Assembly (NCBI GenBank): GCA_937928555.1
Contig: CALFWR010000059.1
Coordinates: 1-63,952 of the forward strand
DNA length: 63,952 bases
Origin: an uncultured Pirellulaceae bacterium
GTDB lineage: Bacteria > Planctomycetota > Planctomycetia > Pirellulales > Pirellulaceae
Direction: 5' to 3'
Below, in pieces: positions 18,451 through 27,578 of this stretch (positions are counted from its first letter, which is position 1; each line of letters begins with the position of its first letter). The notes beneath the pieces were generated by a model, which saw nothing but the letters and a program-made list of their open reading frames with translations, had not been told where the DNA came from and made no database searches. Position numbers and translations under genes: made by a program.

Positions 18451-19155
18451 TTAGCCTCCGCAACCGCCGCAGCAGCTTGTGACCGAACCGGCAAAGTCGC
18501 TTTGGAAACCCTCGGTGCCGTACTCGGCTCCAACCGCGTAGTCAAAATAGCCACCGCACTCGCCGCACCCGCTCGATGCGAATGAGTCAACGTAGACGAA
18601 ACTGGATTGCTGGCTTTTCTTGCGGCAAATTTTGCTGAACAGTCCGCAGCCGCCTTTTGCTTTCAACGGGCCATGTAGTCCACCGCCGCAACCGCCAGCT
18701 TTACGCAGACCGCAACCGCCTGACTTGCGCAATCCACATCGGTGCCGGTGACCAAATCCACCGCCGGCCAAAGCACCGCAGCCTGATGCCGCAGGATACC
18801 CAAAGGCACCAACGCCAATTCCGCTGGAGCATCCTCCACCACCACCGCATCCGCCGTGCCCGCCCTTGAGGCCACCGAGGAAACTGCAGCCACCTGATGG
18901 CCCGTTATAGCCGCAATTTTCGGTGCAGTATCCCGACCACAGCGCTGCCGCTTGTGAGTTGCCGATCTTGCGGCCGCAGTTACTGTCGTGAGCGCTCTGG
19001 AAGATTCCCAAATTCCCAAAGCCACCCGCCGCTGCCGGGGCACCGAATGCACCACCGGAAATAGCTCCGCCAGCACAACCACAATCCTGAGCCATGGCAA
19101 CATTGCAGACCAACATCGCAACAACAACGAATGCAGATGAAAATGTTTTCAACAT
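18451..19155 (-). CDS. Small secreted Cys/Gly-rich protein
   Basis: A frame is open from 19530, but the gene most likely starts at the ATG at 19155, which has AGGAGG 7 bases upstream and opens a signal peptide (MLKTFSSAFVVVAMLVCNVAMAQ). The mature protein of about 210 residues is extremely rich in Gly and Cys, with CGCAGG, CGGGGGC, repeated CGLRKSGGC/CGLRKAGGC units and a C-terminal CCGGCGG. No known domain is visible. Such a composition suggests a disulfide-crosslinked envelope or surface protein, consistent with cysteine-rich planctomycete cell envelopes (inference). The strong ribosome site and the strong terminator point to high expression. Confidence 0.75.
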   Translation of the reverse strand: MLKTFSSAFVVVAMLVCNVAMAQDCGCAGGAISGGAFGAPAAAGGFGNLGIFQSAHDSNCGRKIGNSQAAALWSGYCTENCGYNGPSGGCSFLGGLKGGHGGCGGGGGCSSGIGVGAFGYPAASGCGALAGGGFGHRHRCGLRKSGGCGLRKAGGCGGGLHGPLKAKGGCGLFSKICRKKSQQSSFVYVDSFASSGCGECGGYFDYAVGAEYGTEGFQSDFAGSVTSCCGGCGG

Positions 19156-19162
19156 CCTCATT

Positions 19163-19168
19163 CCTCCT
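19163..19168 (-). promoter_or_regulatory. Strong Shine-Dalgarno site deciding the start of the Cys/Gly-rich protein
   Basis: AGGAGG on the minus strand lies 7 bases before the ATG at 19155 and only one base before an alternative ATG at 19161, so it selects the start that opens the signal peptide rather than the longer upstream frame. Confidence 0.8.
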
Positions 19169-19817
19169 ATATTCAAATCTCGTGGAACCGCCCTGATCAG
19201 GCTATCCGTAGCGCAGCAAAGCCGATGCTCTGCCGTGGTCCGGGTCGGCAAATAAATGACAACGCTTTCGCAAGCGCATAAGTGTGTGTTTTGTGTTTCG
19301 GGACCATTGGATCCAAAGCAGAACGAAATCGAGTCCTTTGGCCAAAGCGGCCATGATCCCACTTCTGTTGTGACGACAGCGGGGAGCTGGACTCTGGTAG
19401 TAATTCGTCGGAACGTCGCAATTCTCGGACACACGAAACGGGGTTGCTTTTTAACTTTTGTACGGTCCCCATAAACCGCACAACACTCGCCAGCGGACTG
19501 ACAGATCGATGCTGGGCCGCGATAACGCAAGCGGAATGTCGACGACGGTGCTCAACTGGTTACACGCGCGACTCAGCACAACGGTAGTCATCGGGCTTGG
19601 CTCCCGCACATTCCGGGCTTTCGGCGCCACTGCCCATCAAGCTTTCGCAATGCTCCAATCGTAACGATTGCATACGACCTCGCTTTTATCGCAAACTTTT
19701 GCGAACAGGTCGTCGATATTGCTGGAGGTTGAGTCACCGCGTCGTGGTAAATCCAGAGGACTGGATTCTGCTCAACCACCCAACGGATTGGCGGACAAAG
19801 CAAACCTGAGCAAGGCC

Positions 19818-20372
19818 GTGGATCAATTCAAATCTTTTATCCAACCCGCGATTCTTGTGGTTGACCGCGACCCCATTGCCACCGCCAATATCGAGACGCT
19901 ATTGCGGACCAAAGACCACTGCGTCGAAGTCACCCACGATTGCAATGCAGCCATTAAAGCCGTCACACGCGATTCGTTTGATCTGGTCATTGCCGACGTC
20001 CGTCTGGCGGCAGACACCGGCGTCAGTCTTGCCAACCTGATCCATGCCGTCCCCGAAGCCTCCGACATCCCCTTCCTCTACACATCCCAATGCCAGGGGG
20101 CGGACGTCATCAGCCGACCCGGCAGGAACCGCAACGAGTTCGTGATTCGCAAACCATTTGATCATGCGGCCTTTTTGGAGCTTGTGGAGTACGCCATGTG
20201 GATGCCCCACCTTATTCGCTCTCACATTTTGCGAATCCATCAGCAACAGGGGCTTGGCCAACCGCATATCGAAACCGCGATTACGGGCAAAAGCCAAACG
20301 TCAACCGAAAGCGTTTTCCCGGAAGTGAGTTTTAACGCGGGCGCACCGTCGACCCTTCCCCAACAGCAATAG
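19818..20372 (+). CDS. Response regulator receiver-domain protein
   Basis: The protein is a stand-alone REC domain: ILVVDRDP with the acidic pocket, LVIADVRL with the phosphoacceptor Asp60, and FVIRKPFD with the conserved Lys112 (numbering from the GTG at 19818). A tail of about 60 residues without a recognisable output domain follows. The same frame is open from a TTG at 19668, but the 50 extra residues look non-coding, so I prefer the GTG. No histidine kinase gene is nearby. It likely works by protein-protein contact. The next gene begins about 40 bp downstream. Confidence 0.7.
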   Translation: MDQFKSFIQPAILVVDRDPIATANIETLLRTKDHCVEVTHDCNAAIKAVTRDSFDLVIADVRLAADTGVSLANLIHAVPEASDIPFLYTSQCQGADVISRPGRNRNEFVIRKPFDHAAFLELVEYAMWMPHLIRSHILRIHQQQGLGQPHIETAITGKSQTSTESVFPEVSFNAGAPSTLPQQQ

Positions 20373-20412
20373 GCCCTGGCTGGTTTCGACCCAAAAGCGC
20401 TGCGACACTTTC

Positions 20413-22086
20413 ATGACGACCGAAAAACGTTCAACCGACGGCGGTGACTTGCCATCTTCCCGGCACGATTCGATCGCCCAGGTTGCGCCCGAACAACAGG
20501 GCACACTCAGCCGATCCGAAAGGTTGATCGTTGCCTTTGCCGTTCTCGCAGGCGTGCTTGCGGTCGCGTCTGCCAACACGGTGGTCGATCTGGACCTGTT
20601 CCACCAGATGGCTCTGTTTCGGGAAATCTGGAACACCGCCGCGGTGCCGACCGGCGGCACATTCGCATACACACCGACACTCGATCCGGTGGTTCATCAC
20701 GAGTGGGGCACCGGCGCGGTTCACTTTTTCACGATCGTCAAATCGGGGCTTGGCCATACCGGATTGATGATCCTCAAGTACCTGATCACCTTTGCGATTT
20801 GCTTTGCCTGTTACTTTGCTTCGCAAAAAAGCCAAGGTCAATTTTTGACCATCTGCCTGCTGGCCCCGGTGGCGATTTGCGTTGGTGGTTACACGGGATT
20901 CACCAACGTCCGCGCCCAGATGTTCACACTGTTGTTCCTTGCCATTCAATTCTGGATGATCGGACGCGATCAGGCGGGATGCAAGAAATGGATTTGGGTC
21001 TGGCCGATCATGATCCTGCTGTGGTGCAATTTACACGGCGGCGTGGTTGCCGGGTTGGGGATCTTCGGAATTTACACTGCGTGGCGTCTGATTGACCAGT
21101 CGATTCGAACCGGTTCCCGCTCCCAAGCCATCCGGCAAATCGCGCATCTGTTTGGCTTGTTGGGCTTGGCACCGTTGCTGTTGTGCATCAATCCCTGGGG
21201 AACGACGTACATCCCCTATCTGATTCGAGCAGTGCGGATGAAGCGTGAACTGATCGGCGAATGGTTGCCGATCTGGCACAGCCCCAACATGTCACTGCTA
21301 TCAATGTATGGCGTTGCGGTGCTGATCTGGCTGGTGACAAGCCTGATGATTGTTGGCGAAAAGAACAAAACGGCCGCCACAAAACGGGAGCTTCTGGCGT
21401 CCATGTGGAAGTACATTTTCCCGATCGCAATCGTTGGACTGACCGCGATTCTGGCAGCCCGGCATATCCGACACGTTTCCATTTTTGCCGTGACGTGGAT
21501 CTGCTTTGTCCCCGGTATGCTGGCGCAAACGGAGCTTCGCGAAAGCCTGACGCAGGTCTCGCCTTCGAGCCGCAGGTTGCTGGTTCGTTTGAGCGTGGCG
21601 GTTGCCATGATCGCGATGGCGATTTCCTTCAACGCAAAATTTGGCGCGATCCAAACTCCGGAAGTCCGCACCGCGCGACTGCGTGGTGCTCCGCTCTATC
21701 CCGTTTCAGCGATGAACTTTTTGCAGGAAAAAGGCATCCAGGGCAACATGATGGTTCCATTCGCTGCCGGAGCCTACGTTTCTTGGAGAATGTATCCAAA
21801 AATCAAAGTCAGCATCGACAGTCGTTACGAAGCCGCCTACCCCGAAGGTGCCGTCGAGGAATCCGTCTCGTTTTACCGCGCTTGGGATAACTGGGAACAA
21901 ATTCTCGACCGATACCCTACCGACTTTATCCTCGTTCCCACAACTGCGCCAATCTGCAAAAAACTTGCCGCCGGCGTTGAAGATCGAGAGTTACCGTGGC
22001 ATGTTATCTATCGCGACGCAAGCTATCTGATCTATGGAAGAACGCCTTCCAGTGACGCGGTGGCGATTGTCAGGGCCAAGCGTTAA
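20413..22086 (+). CDS. Polytopic membrane protein, possible GT-C glycosyltransferase-like
   Basis: A 557-residue protein with about 10-11 predicted membrane helices starting near residue 38 (IVAFAVLAGVLAVASA). The first large loop contains DLDLFHQ, then GGTFAYTP and VHHEWGTGAV, conserved-looking acidic/His motifs like those in the first periplasmic loop of GT-C transferases, and the C-terminal about 120 residues are extramembrane with SIDSRYEAAYPE. A lipid-linked sugar transferase is possible but unproven. It follows the response regulator gene on the same strand and overlaps the convergent rdgB gene by 4 bp at the stop codons. Confidence 0.6.
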   Translation: MTTEKRSTDGGDLPSSRHDSIAQVAPEQQGTLSRSERLIVAFAVLAGVLAVASANTVVDLDLFHQMALFREIWNTAAVPTGGTFAYTPTLDPVVHHEWGTGAVHFFTIVKSGLGHTGLMILKYLITFAICFACYFASQKSQGQFLTICLLAPVAICVGGYTGFTNVRAQMFTLLFLAIQFWMIGRDQAGCKKWIWVWPIMILLWCNLHGGVVAGLGIFGIYTAWRLIDQSIRTGSRSQAIRQIAHLFGLLGLAPLLLCINPWGTTYIPYLIRAVRMKRELIGEWLPIWHSPNMSLLSMYGVAVLIWLVTSLMIVGEKNKTAATKRELLASMWKYIFPIAIVGLTAILAARHIRHVSIFAVTWICFVPGMLAQTELRESLTQVSPSSRRLLVRLSVAVAMIAMAISFNAKFGAIQTPEVRTARLRGAPLYPVSAMNFLQEKGIQGNMMVPFAAGAYVSWRMYPKIKVSIDSRYEAAYPEGAVEESVSFYRAWDNWEQILDRYPTDFILVPTTAPICKKLAAGVEDRELPWHVIYRDASYLIYGRTPSSDAVAIVRAKR

Positions 22087-22718
22087 CTTTCCTGTTGCAA
22101 TTTTGCGATCAGCGAAAGAAGCTTTGGCAGAAAGATCCTGTTGGCACGGCCCCGATGACTTAAAACCGCTTTGACTTCATCGCCCAACTCGGCAAAGGTC
22201 ATTGAGTATTCGGGAATCTCGAACAGCGGGTCGTAGCCAAATCCAGCGTCGCCTCTGCCATGGTCGATGATCCGTCCATAGCAGCGGCCTTCACAGTCAA
22301 TGCACACGTTGCCCTCGGGATCGGACAGCGTCATGTGGCAGGTGTACCAGGCGGTTCGCTTGTCCGCAGGAACGCCTTTCATTTCTTCGATCATCTTGAC
22401 ACGATTGGATTCGTCGGTGGCACCGTCGCCGGAGTAGCGGGCCGAGTAAATACCCGGTCGACCATCGAGCGCCTGAACCGAGATCCCGCTATCCTCCCCC
22501 AGAACGTACTGTGACAATACGACCGCCTGCTCGCACGCTTTTAGTGCAGCGTTTTCCCCAAACGTCGCACCCGTTTCCGCAACTTCAATCGAATCCGGAA
22601 AATCATCAAGCGTCCTGAGTTGAATCTGCTGGTAGGGAGAAAGCAGAAACTCCAGCTCTCCTCGCTTTTTTTTGTTTCCCGTCCCCAATACCAGCACAAA
22701 TGGCTCTGTTTGTCTCAT
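22083..22718 (-). CDS. rdgB: dITP/XTP pyrophosphatase (RdgB/HAM1)
   Basis: A 211-residue protein with the family pattern: LVLGTGNKKKRGEL at the N-terminus, LGEDSGISVQALDGRPGIYSARYSG carrying the catalytic Asp, GFGYDPLFEIPE, and a C-terminal VLSHRGRA motif. It hydrolyses deaminated purine nucleotides such as dITP, XTP and dUTP analogues to monophosphates, keeping them out of DNA. Length is normal (E. coli 197). The stop codon overlaps that of the convergent membrane-protein gene. Confidence 0.94.
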   Translation of the reverse strand: MRQTEPFVLVLGTGNKKKRGELEFLLSPYQQIQLRTLDDFPDSIEVAETGATFGENAALKACEQAVVLSQYVLGEDSGISVQALDGRPGIYSARYSGDGATDESNRVKMIEEMKGVPADKRTAWYTCHMTLSDPEGNVCIDCEGRCYGRIIDHGRGDAGFGYDPLFEIPEYSMTFAELGDEVKAVLSHRGRANRIFLPKLLSLIAKLQQES

Positions 22719-22842
22719 GAATCAACTACTTTCCCGGAAAAAATAGACTCTAAAGGCCTGGCCCGACAAGATTCCGTTAATCAGAACGTTCGCTGACGGT
22801 TCTACGAATCCAGACTTTTGGATCAAATTCTACACGGTTTCC

Positions 22843-23376
22843 ATGACCTCCCAATCCATTCGCATCAAACCCCATCCCGACCAAGGCTACATCCTGACGG
22901 CGGAACTGGTTCTCAATCGGTCACTCGAGGAGGCTTTCGATTTTTTTTCGCGAGCCGAAAACCTCGAAGCTATCACACCGGACTTTCTCCAGTTCCGGAT
23001 CGTGACTCCGCTTCCGATTCAGATGGAGGCCGGAGCGCTGATTGACTATCGGCTCAAGCTGCACGGCCTACCGATCAAGTGGCGAACCGAGATCGCAGCC
23101 TGGGAGCCTCCATTTCGTTTTGTTGACCAGCAGTTGTGGGGACCCTACAAGCGTTGGCACCACGAGCACACCTTTGAAGCGATCGACGCGGACACAACGC
23201 TGGCCCGCGACGAAGTCCACTACATTCCCCGGTTCGGATCTGTGGTCCACAAATTGTTTGTGATGCCGGACCTGATGAAGATTTTTGGTTACCGACAGGA
23301 TCGGCTTGCCGAGTTGTTGGGCAGTCAATCGCAGCCGTCTCGGAATCAGGAGCGGACCGCTCAGTCCGTTCACTAA
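22843..23376 (+). CDS. SRPBCC/START-like ligand-binding protein
   Basis: A 177-residue cytoplasmic protein with the polyketide cyclase/START-like fold signature: an ELVLNRSLEEAFDFFSRAENLEAITP first helix-turn, then LIDYRLKLHGLPIKWRTEI and FVDQQLWGPYKRWHHEHTFE. It resembles the small SRPBCC proteins that lie beside or are fused to YfcH-type epimerases. No substrate can be assigned. The stop codon lies inside the first unit of a 19-bp tandem repeat. Confidence 0.75.
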   Translation: MTSQSIRIKPHPDQGYILTAELVLNRSLEEAFDFFSRAENLEAITPDFLQFRIVTPLPIQMEAGALIDYRLKLHGLPIKWRTEIAAWEPPFRFVDQQLWGPYKRWHHEHTFEAIDADTTLARDEVHYIPRFGSVVHKLFVMPDLMKIFGYRQDRLAELLGSQSQPSRNQERTAQSVH

Positions 23377-23431
23377 AAGGCCAACCAGCGCGTAAAAGGC
23401 CAACCAACGCGTAAAAGGCCAACCAGCGCGA
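23375..23431 (+). repeat. Three tandem 19-bp repeats
   Basis: The unit AAAAGGCCAACCAGCGCGT occurs three times in a row (23375, 23394, 23413) with one substitution in unit 2 and one in the last base of unit 3. It begins within the TAA stop codon of the SRPBCC gene. Confidence 0.95.
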
Positions 23432-23560
23432 GCGAGCAATTCTGAGCCCGCCGCTGACGACCAACGCATCTTGAACAAGAATCGAAAGGGCCCGCAGGCC
23501 CGCCTGCTTCAGGCAACGCCGGATCAAACCTTGATCCGGCAAGCTGCCCAAATAGCGCCG

Positions 23561-25339
23561 TTAGTAATTGATACCTTCAGCCTGCGCTTCGACGTGACGG
23601 CGGTGCACATCGACATAAGTGTCGCGGACCAATGCAGCGGCTTCTTCGGGAGAAGGGAACCTTGACGAGTACTCATCTCCCTCGTGGTCAAGCGTTGCTC
23701 TTGCGGCGCTAACGAGATGATTCAGCAAGTCAGCCGGATTTTCGTCGCCGACGGCAAATCGAATCGTCGTCGCATCCATCCCGGCTTTGGCGAGCGCCGC
23801 TTCGTCAAGCTCCGAATGCGTCGTCAGTGACGGACAGCTGACGATCGTATTCGTTTGACCCAGCGAAATCATGTGAGCAAACGTTGGCGACAAAGCATCG
23901 AAGAATCGCTTGAAGGCTTTGTCGGTGGTGCCTTTTACGCTGATGGTGAATAGGGGTGCCGGCAATTCCAGATACATGTAGCGCTTGCGAAACTCCGAAT
24001 TATCGTCGTCTTCGTTGGCGCTACATTTGACTTCGATGTCCGGGTGCCCGTTCAGGAAACGGGAAAGAATCAAAGTGTTGATGCACTTTCGCAGCATCCT
24101 TGCGGTCAACGTCTTCATCCCTTGAAGAACTTCAAACGCCGCATCGGCATTCAGAAACGCGCCTTTGACGTAGTAGACATTCCAGAACATGGTCTGATCC
24201 CATGAGTGATCGCCAACCGATTCACCTTTGGGGATGAACATGTTTTCATTGCGACCGATCACGCAACCAGCGATCACGCCGCCACTACCGCTAAGGTCTT
24301 TGGTGTAGGCATGAATCGTGTAGTCGGGCCGCTCGCGGGAATCTTCCCTGGCAAGCGAACGGTACAGCATCGGAGTTCCCACCGTCGCGTCGAGCATCAC
24401 GATCAGGCCTTCATCGTGAGCACGCCGGCAAATCGTGGCAACGTTGACGACATAACCGTGCGGATTACAGGGTGATTCAAGATAGACATAGATCTTTCGT
24501 CCCTGCGCCAGTCGATCGGCATATTTTTCGCGGGTAGCGGCCAGGCATTCGCTAAATTCGTCAGCCGTATAACCGTCAAACGTCTCGACAGCGATATCCA
24601 GATTTCCGGGCTTGGCAAACCAGTCGTGAATCAGTTGGTAAGCTCCACCATAAATGTTGCGACTGGTGATCAGAATATCGTCGCGGCCAAGCACGTGCGA
24701 AAGCGTGGCATCGATCGCCGCCATGCCACTATTGAAGTTCCAGGCAAGGTACTCGGCGGCGTAGGGACCGGCTTCGAGGTCCACAATGTGATTTGCCAGG
24801 CAAACGCTGGTAGGGTTGAGCAGCCGCGAGTAAATCTCAAGCATCAGCTCTTTGCCTTTGAAGGCATCGGCGATCCATTCGGCGCAGGCGTAGATGTAGG
24901 TGGCCGTTCGCGAGATCACTGGCGTGGCGCTGAAAATCGCCGTCACGTTGTCAAAAACAGCGTAGGGGCCTTTGGCGCTACAGGTTTCCCCTGAATAGCC
25001 CAGTGACTGGTAAGATTTTCGAAATGGATGCTGTACCGTGTCGAGCATCTTTGCCAGTTGGAACGAGAGAAACTTCAGCGAGTTGAAGCGATTGATGCGG
25101 TCGCCTTGCGAAAGGTCATTCATCTCCGCCATCGCGGCTTGCCAGAGCGCATCGATATCCGAGTGGGCCTCGTAGAGTCTTTGCACAACGCCCTGAAGCG
25201 ACTTACCGTAATCGCTTGCCGGATCGATACCGAAGTGCTCCAACTGCTCGCCAGCCAAATCCAATGAAGTGCTCTGGCCGGTGCTGCTGCGTAGCGGTGA
25301 GAGAAGTCGCATCGCTTTTGTGGATGAAGATGAATCCAT
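23561..25339 (-). CDS. PLP-dependent Cys/Met-metabolism-type enzyme, long form
   Basis: A 592-residue protein whose residues about 130-560 match the cystathionine beta/gamma family: LAWNFNSGMAAIDATL cofactor loop, YVYLESPCNPHG, MLDATVGTP and the Schiff-base lysine Lys347 in AYTKDLSGSGG. The usual family length is about 400 residues; here there is an extra N-terminal helical domain of about 130 residues and an insertion after residue 440. Substrate is uncertain (cystathionine, methionine or an acylhomoserine). No other sulfur amino-acid gene is adjacent. It is divergent from the symporter operon with about 120 bp between. Confidence 0.75.
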   Translation of the reverse strand: MDSSSSTKAMRLLSPLRSSTGQSTSLDLAGEQLEHFGIDPASDYGKSLQGVVQRLYEAHSDIDALWQAAMAEMNDLSQGDRINRFNSLKFLSFQLAKMLDTVQHPFRKSYQSLGYSGETCSAKGPYAVFDNVTAIFSATPVISRTATYIYACAEWIADAFKGKELMLEIYSRLLNPTSVCLANHIVDLEAGPYAAEYLAWNFNSGMAAIDATLSHVLGRDDILITSRNIYGGAYQLIHDWFAKPGNLDIAVETFDGYTADEFSECLAATREKYADRLAQGRKIYVYLESPCNPHGYVVNVATICRRAHDEGLIVMLDATVGTPMLYRSLAREDSRERPDYTIHAYTKDLSGSGGVIAGCVIGRNENMFIPKGESVGDHSWDQTMFWNVYYVKGAFLNADAAFEVLQGMKTLTARMLRKCINTLILSRFLNGHPDIEVKCSANEDDDNSEFRKRYMYLELPAPLFTISVKGTTDKAFKRFFDALSPTFAHMISLGQTNTIVSCPSLTTHSELDEAALAKAGMDATTIRFAVGDENPADLLNHLVSAARATLDHEGDEYSSRFPSPEEAAALVRDTYVDVHRRHVEAQAEGINY

Positions 25340-25458
25340 ATAGATTTTGCCTGTTTACTGAATTTCCGAAGGGTTACCAAAGTCGGCGATATTATTTCGG
25401 CTTTTGCTTGCAATGCTACCCGCCGGGACACAAAATACTCCCGCATTGGAGAGACTTT

Positions 25459-25722
25459 ATGAATCAAAGTTTGAAGACGGGAAAATCGTCATATTGGAAA
25501 GCCAACCTGAGGCTGGTTTCCATCCTCTTGGCGATCTGGTTTCTTGTCGCCATCGGCGGCGGCATTCTGTATGTTGACCAACTGAACGCGTTTCGCATCG
25601 GCAAGGTTGGGCTTGGATTTTGGATCGCCCAACAGGGTTCGATCTTTACTTTTGTGATTCTGGTGCTGGTCTACGCACTGCTGATGGATCGCATCGACAA
25701 AAACCACGGGGCGGACAAATAG
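25459..25722 (+). CDS. DUF4212 small subunit of sodium:solute symporter
   Basis: An 87-residue protein with two membrane helices (about 22-42 and 58-78) and the DUF4212 pattern: YWKANLRLVSILLAIWF, then GFWIAQQGSIFTFVILVLVYAL and a C-terminal MDRIDKN. These small proteins pair with SSS-type transporters. The ATG at 25459 gives the normal length, although the frame is open further upstream. The symporter gene starts 3 bp after its stop codon, so they are almost certainly co-translated. Confidence 0.9.
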   Translation: MNQSLKTGKSSYWKANLRLVSILLAIWFLVAIGGGILYVDQLNAFRIGKVGLGFWIAQQGSIFTFVILVLVYALLMDRIDKNHGADK

Positions 25723-25725
25723 CCC

Positions 25726-27561
25726 ATGAGCGTTGACCTGATTTCCATCGATCTGTTGGCCGTCGCTGATCCCGCAAGCTACTGGACATTCGGCTTTGTC
25801 ATCCTGACATTTGCCTTGTATCTGTACATCGGCTGGCGTAGCCGCGTGAAAGATTCAAAGGGCTTTTATGTCGCAGGGCAGGGGGTACCGGCGATCGCCA
25901 ACGGTGCCGCCACCGCCGCCGACTGGATGAGTGCGGCTTCGTTCATTTCGATGGCCGGACTGATCAGTTTTGCCGGATCCGATGGCAGCGTCTACCTGAT
26001 GGGCTGGACAGGAGGCTACGTGCTGCTTGCCCTGTTACTGGCCCCTTACCTGCGAAAGTTTGGCCACTACACGGTCCCGGATTTTATCGGTGCCAGATAC
26101 TACAGCGAAACGGCGCGAATCGTGGCCGCGATCTGCGCGATCTTTGTTTCGATAACCTACGTGGCGGGCCAGATGAAAGGCGTCGGGGTCGTGTTTTCGA
26201 GGTTCCTCGAAGTCCCGCTTTACGGCGGCGTGATCATTGGCATGTTCATCGTGGGTTTCTTTGCGGTCGTTGGCGGCATGAAGGGCATCACATGGACGCA
26301 GGTCGTGCAGTACTTTGTGCTGATTCTGGCTTTCCTGATTCCGGCCTTTGCCATTTCCAGCATGCTGACCGATAGCGCGATCCCGCAAGTCGGGTTTGCC
26401 TGCAGTGACGTTCCCGCAAAACTCGACGCCGTGCTGATGGAACTTGGTCACAACAGCTACACCGAGCCTTTCGGCAAATTTTCAAAGCTGAATGTGTTTT
26501 GCATCACCGCGGCGCTGATGTTCGGGACGGCCGGATTGCCACACGTGATCGTGCGGTTCTACACCGTCAAGGACGTCCGAGCGGCGCGCTATTCAGCGGT
26601 TTGGGCGATCCTGTTCATCGCCATCCTGTACACCACCGCGCCGGCAATGGGGATGTTCGCCCGCTACAACCTGATTCAAAGCCTTCACAATGCAACCATC
26701 GACAGGGTTGTCGAAGAAGCCACCGAAAACAGCCCGGCGATTTTGCAACTCAAATCACCCAACGACAGTTCGATGGATTGGGCCCTGCGTTGGCAAAAGA
26801 CCGGCATGCTGAAGATCAACGACGTCAACGGGGACGGCGTGCTGAGCCTTGTCGCCGGAAGCGGACCCGGCGGAAAGGACAGTGAAGTCATCATCGACCG
26901 CGACATCATTGTGCTTTCGACGCCCGAAGTCGCGGGCTTGCCGCCGTGGGTGATTGCCTTGGTTGCCGCCGGTGGGCTTGCCGCCGCCCTCTCCACCGCC
27001 GCCGGATTGCTGCTGGTGATCAGTTCATCGCTGGCTCACGATTTGTACATCCGCTTCGTGATGCCCGATGCGACCGAATCAGAAAAACTGCTCGTCGGCC
27101 GGATTGCGATTGTCTTTGGCATCCTAGTCGCAGGTTACTTCGGGATCTTCCCGCCTGGTTTTGTCGGCGAAGTCGTAGCGTTCGCGTTCGGATTGGCGGC
27201 TGCAAGTTTCTTCCCTGCGATCTTCTTGGGGATCTTTTCCAAACGAACCAATCGCGCCGGCGCGGTGTCCGGCATGATCGTCGGGCTTCTGTTCACTTTC
27301 ACTTACATCGTGCTGTGCACGTCCGACAAAATTCTCGGTGACGAAACGCCGATGCTCGCTCCTGAAAACTATCTGCTTGCCGGAATGTTTGGGCTGAAAG
27401 AGGGCATCAACCCGCAGGGCATCGGCACCGTTGGGATGGTGCTGAACTTTATCGTGACACTGACCGTTTCCTGCTTCACGTCTCCGCCACCGGCGGACGT
27501 CATTGAACTGGTAGATTCCGTACGACAACCTGACAACTGCGGTGAACCGAAAAAACACTGA
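25726..27561 (+). CDS. Sodium:solute symporter (SSS family, VC_2705-like)
   Basis: A 611-residue transporter with about 13 membrane helices. YLYIGWRSRVKDSKGFYVAGQGVPAIANG and TAADWMSAASFISMAGLI mark the sodium-symporter fold, and LVGRIAIVFGILVAGYF is a late helix. A hydrophilic insert at about residues 335-395 contains an EF-hand-like DVNGDGVLSLV loop, a feature of the DUF4212-linked subfamily. The substrate is likely a small carboxylate such as acetate (inference from the family). It lies 3 bp after the small-subunit gene and 17 bp before the next gene. Confidence 0.9.
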   Translation: MSVDLISIDLLAVADPASYWTFGFVILTFALYLYIGWRSRVKDSKGFYVAGQGVPAIANGAATAADWMSAASFISMAGLISFAGSDGSVYLMGWTGGYVLLALLLAPYLRKFGHYTVPDFIGARYYSETARIVAAICAIFVSITYVAGQMKGVGVVFSRFLEVPLYGGVIIGMFIVGFFAVVGGMKGITWTQVVQYFVLILAFLIPAFAISSMLTDSAIPQVGFACSDVPAKLDAVLMELGHNSYTEPFGKFSKLNVFCITAALMFGTAGLPHVIVRFYTVKDVRAARYSAVWAILFIAILYTTAPAMGMFARYNLIQSLHNATIDRVVEEATENSPAILQLKSPNDSSMDWALRWQKTGMLKINDVNGDGVLSLVAGSGPGGKDSEVIIDRDIIVLSTPEVAGLPPWVIALVAAGGLAAALSTAAGLLLVISSSLAHDLYIRFVMPDATESEKLLVGRIAIVFGILVAGYFGIFPPGFVGEVVAFAFGLAAASFFPAIFLGIFSKRTNRAGAVSGMIVGLLFTFTYIVLCTSDKILGDETPMLAPENYLLAGMFGLKEGINPQGIGTVGMVLNFIVTLTVSCFTSPPPADVIELVDSVRQPDNCGEPKKH

Positions 27562-27578
27562 CCACACGGGGCCAAATC

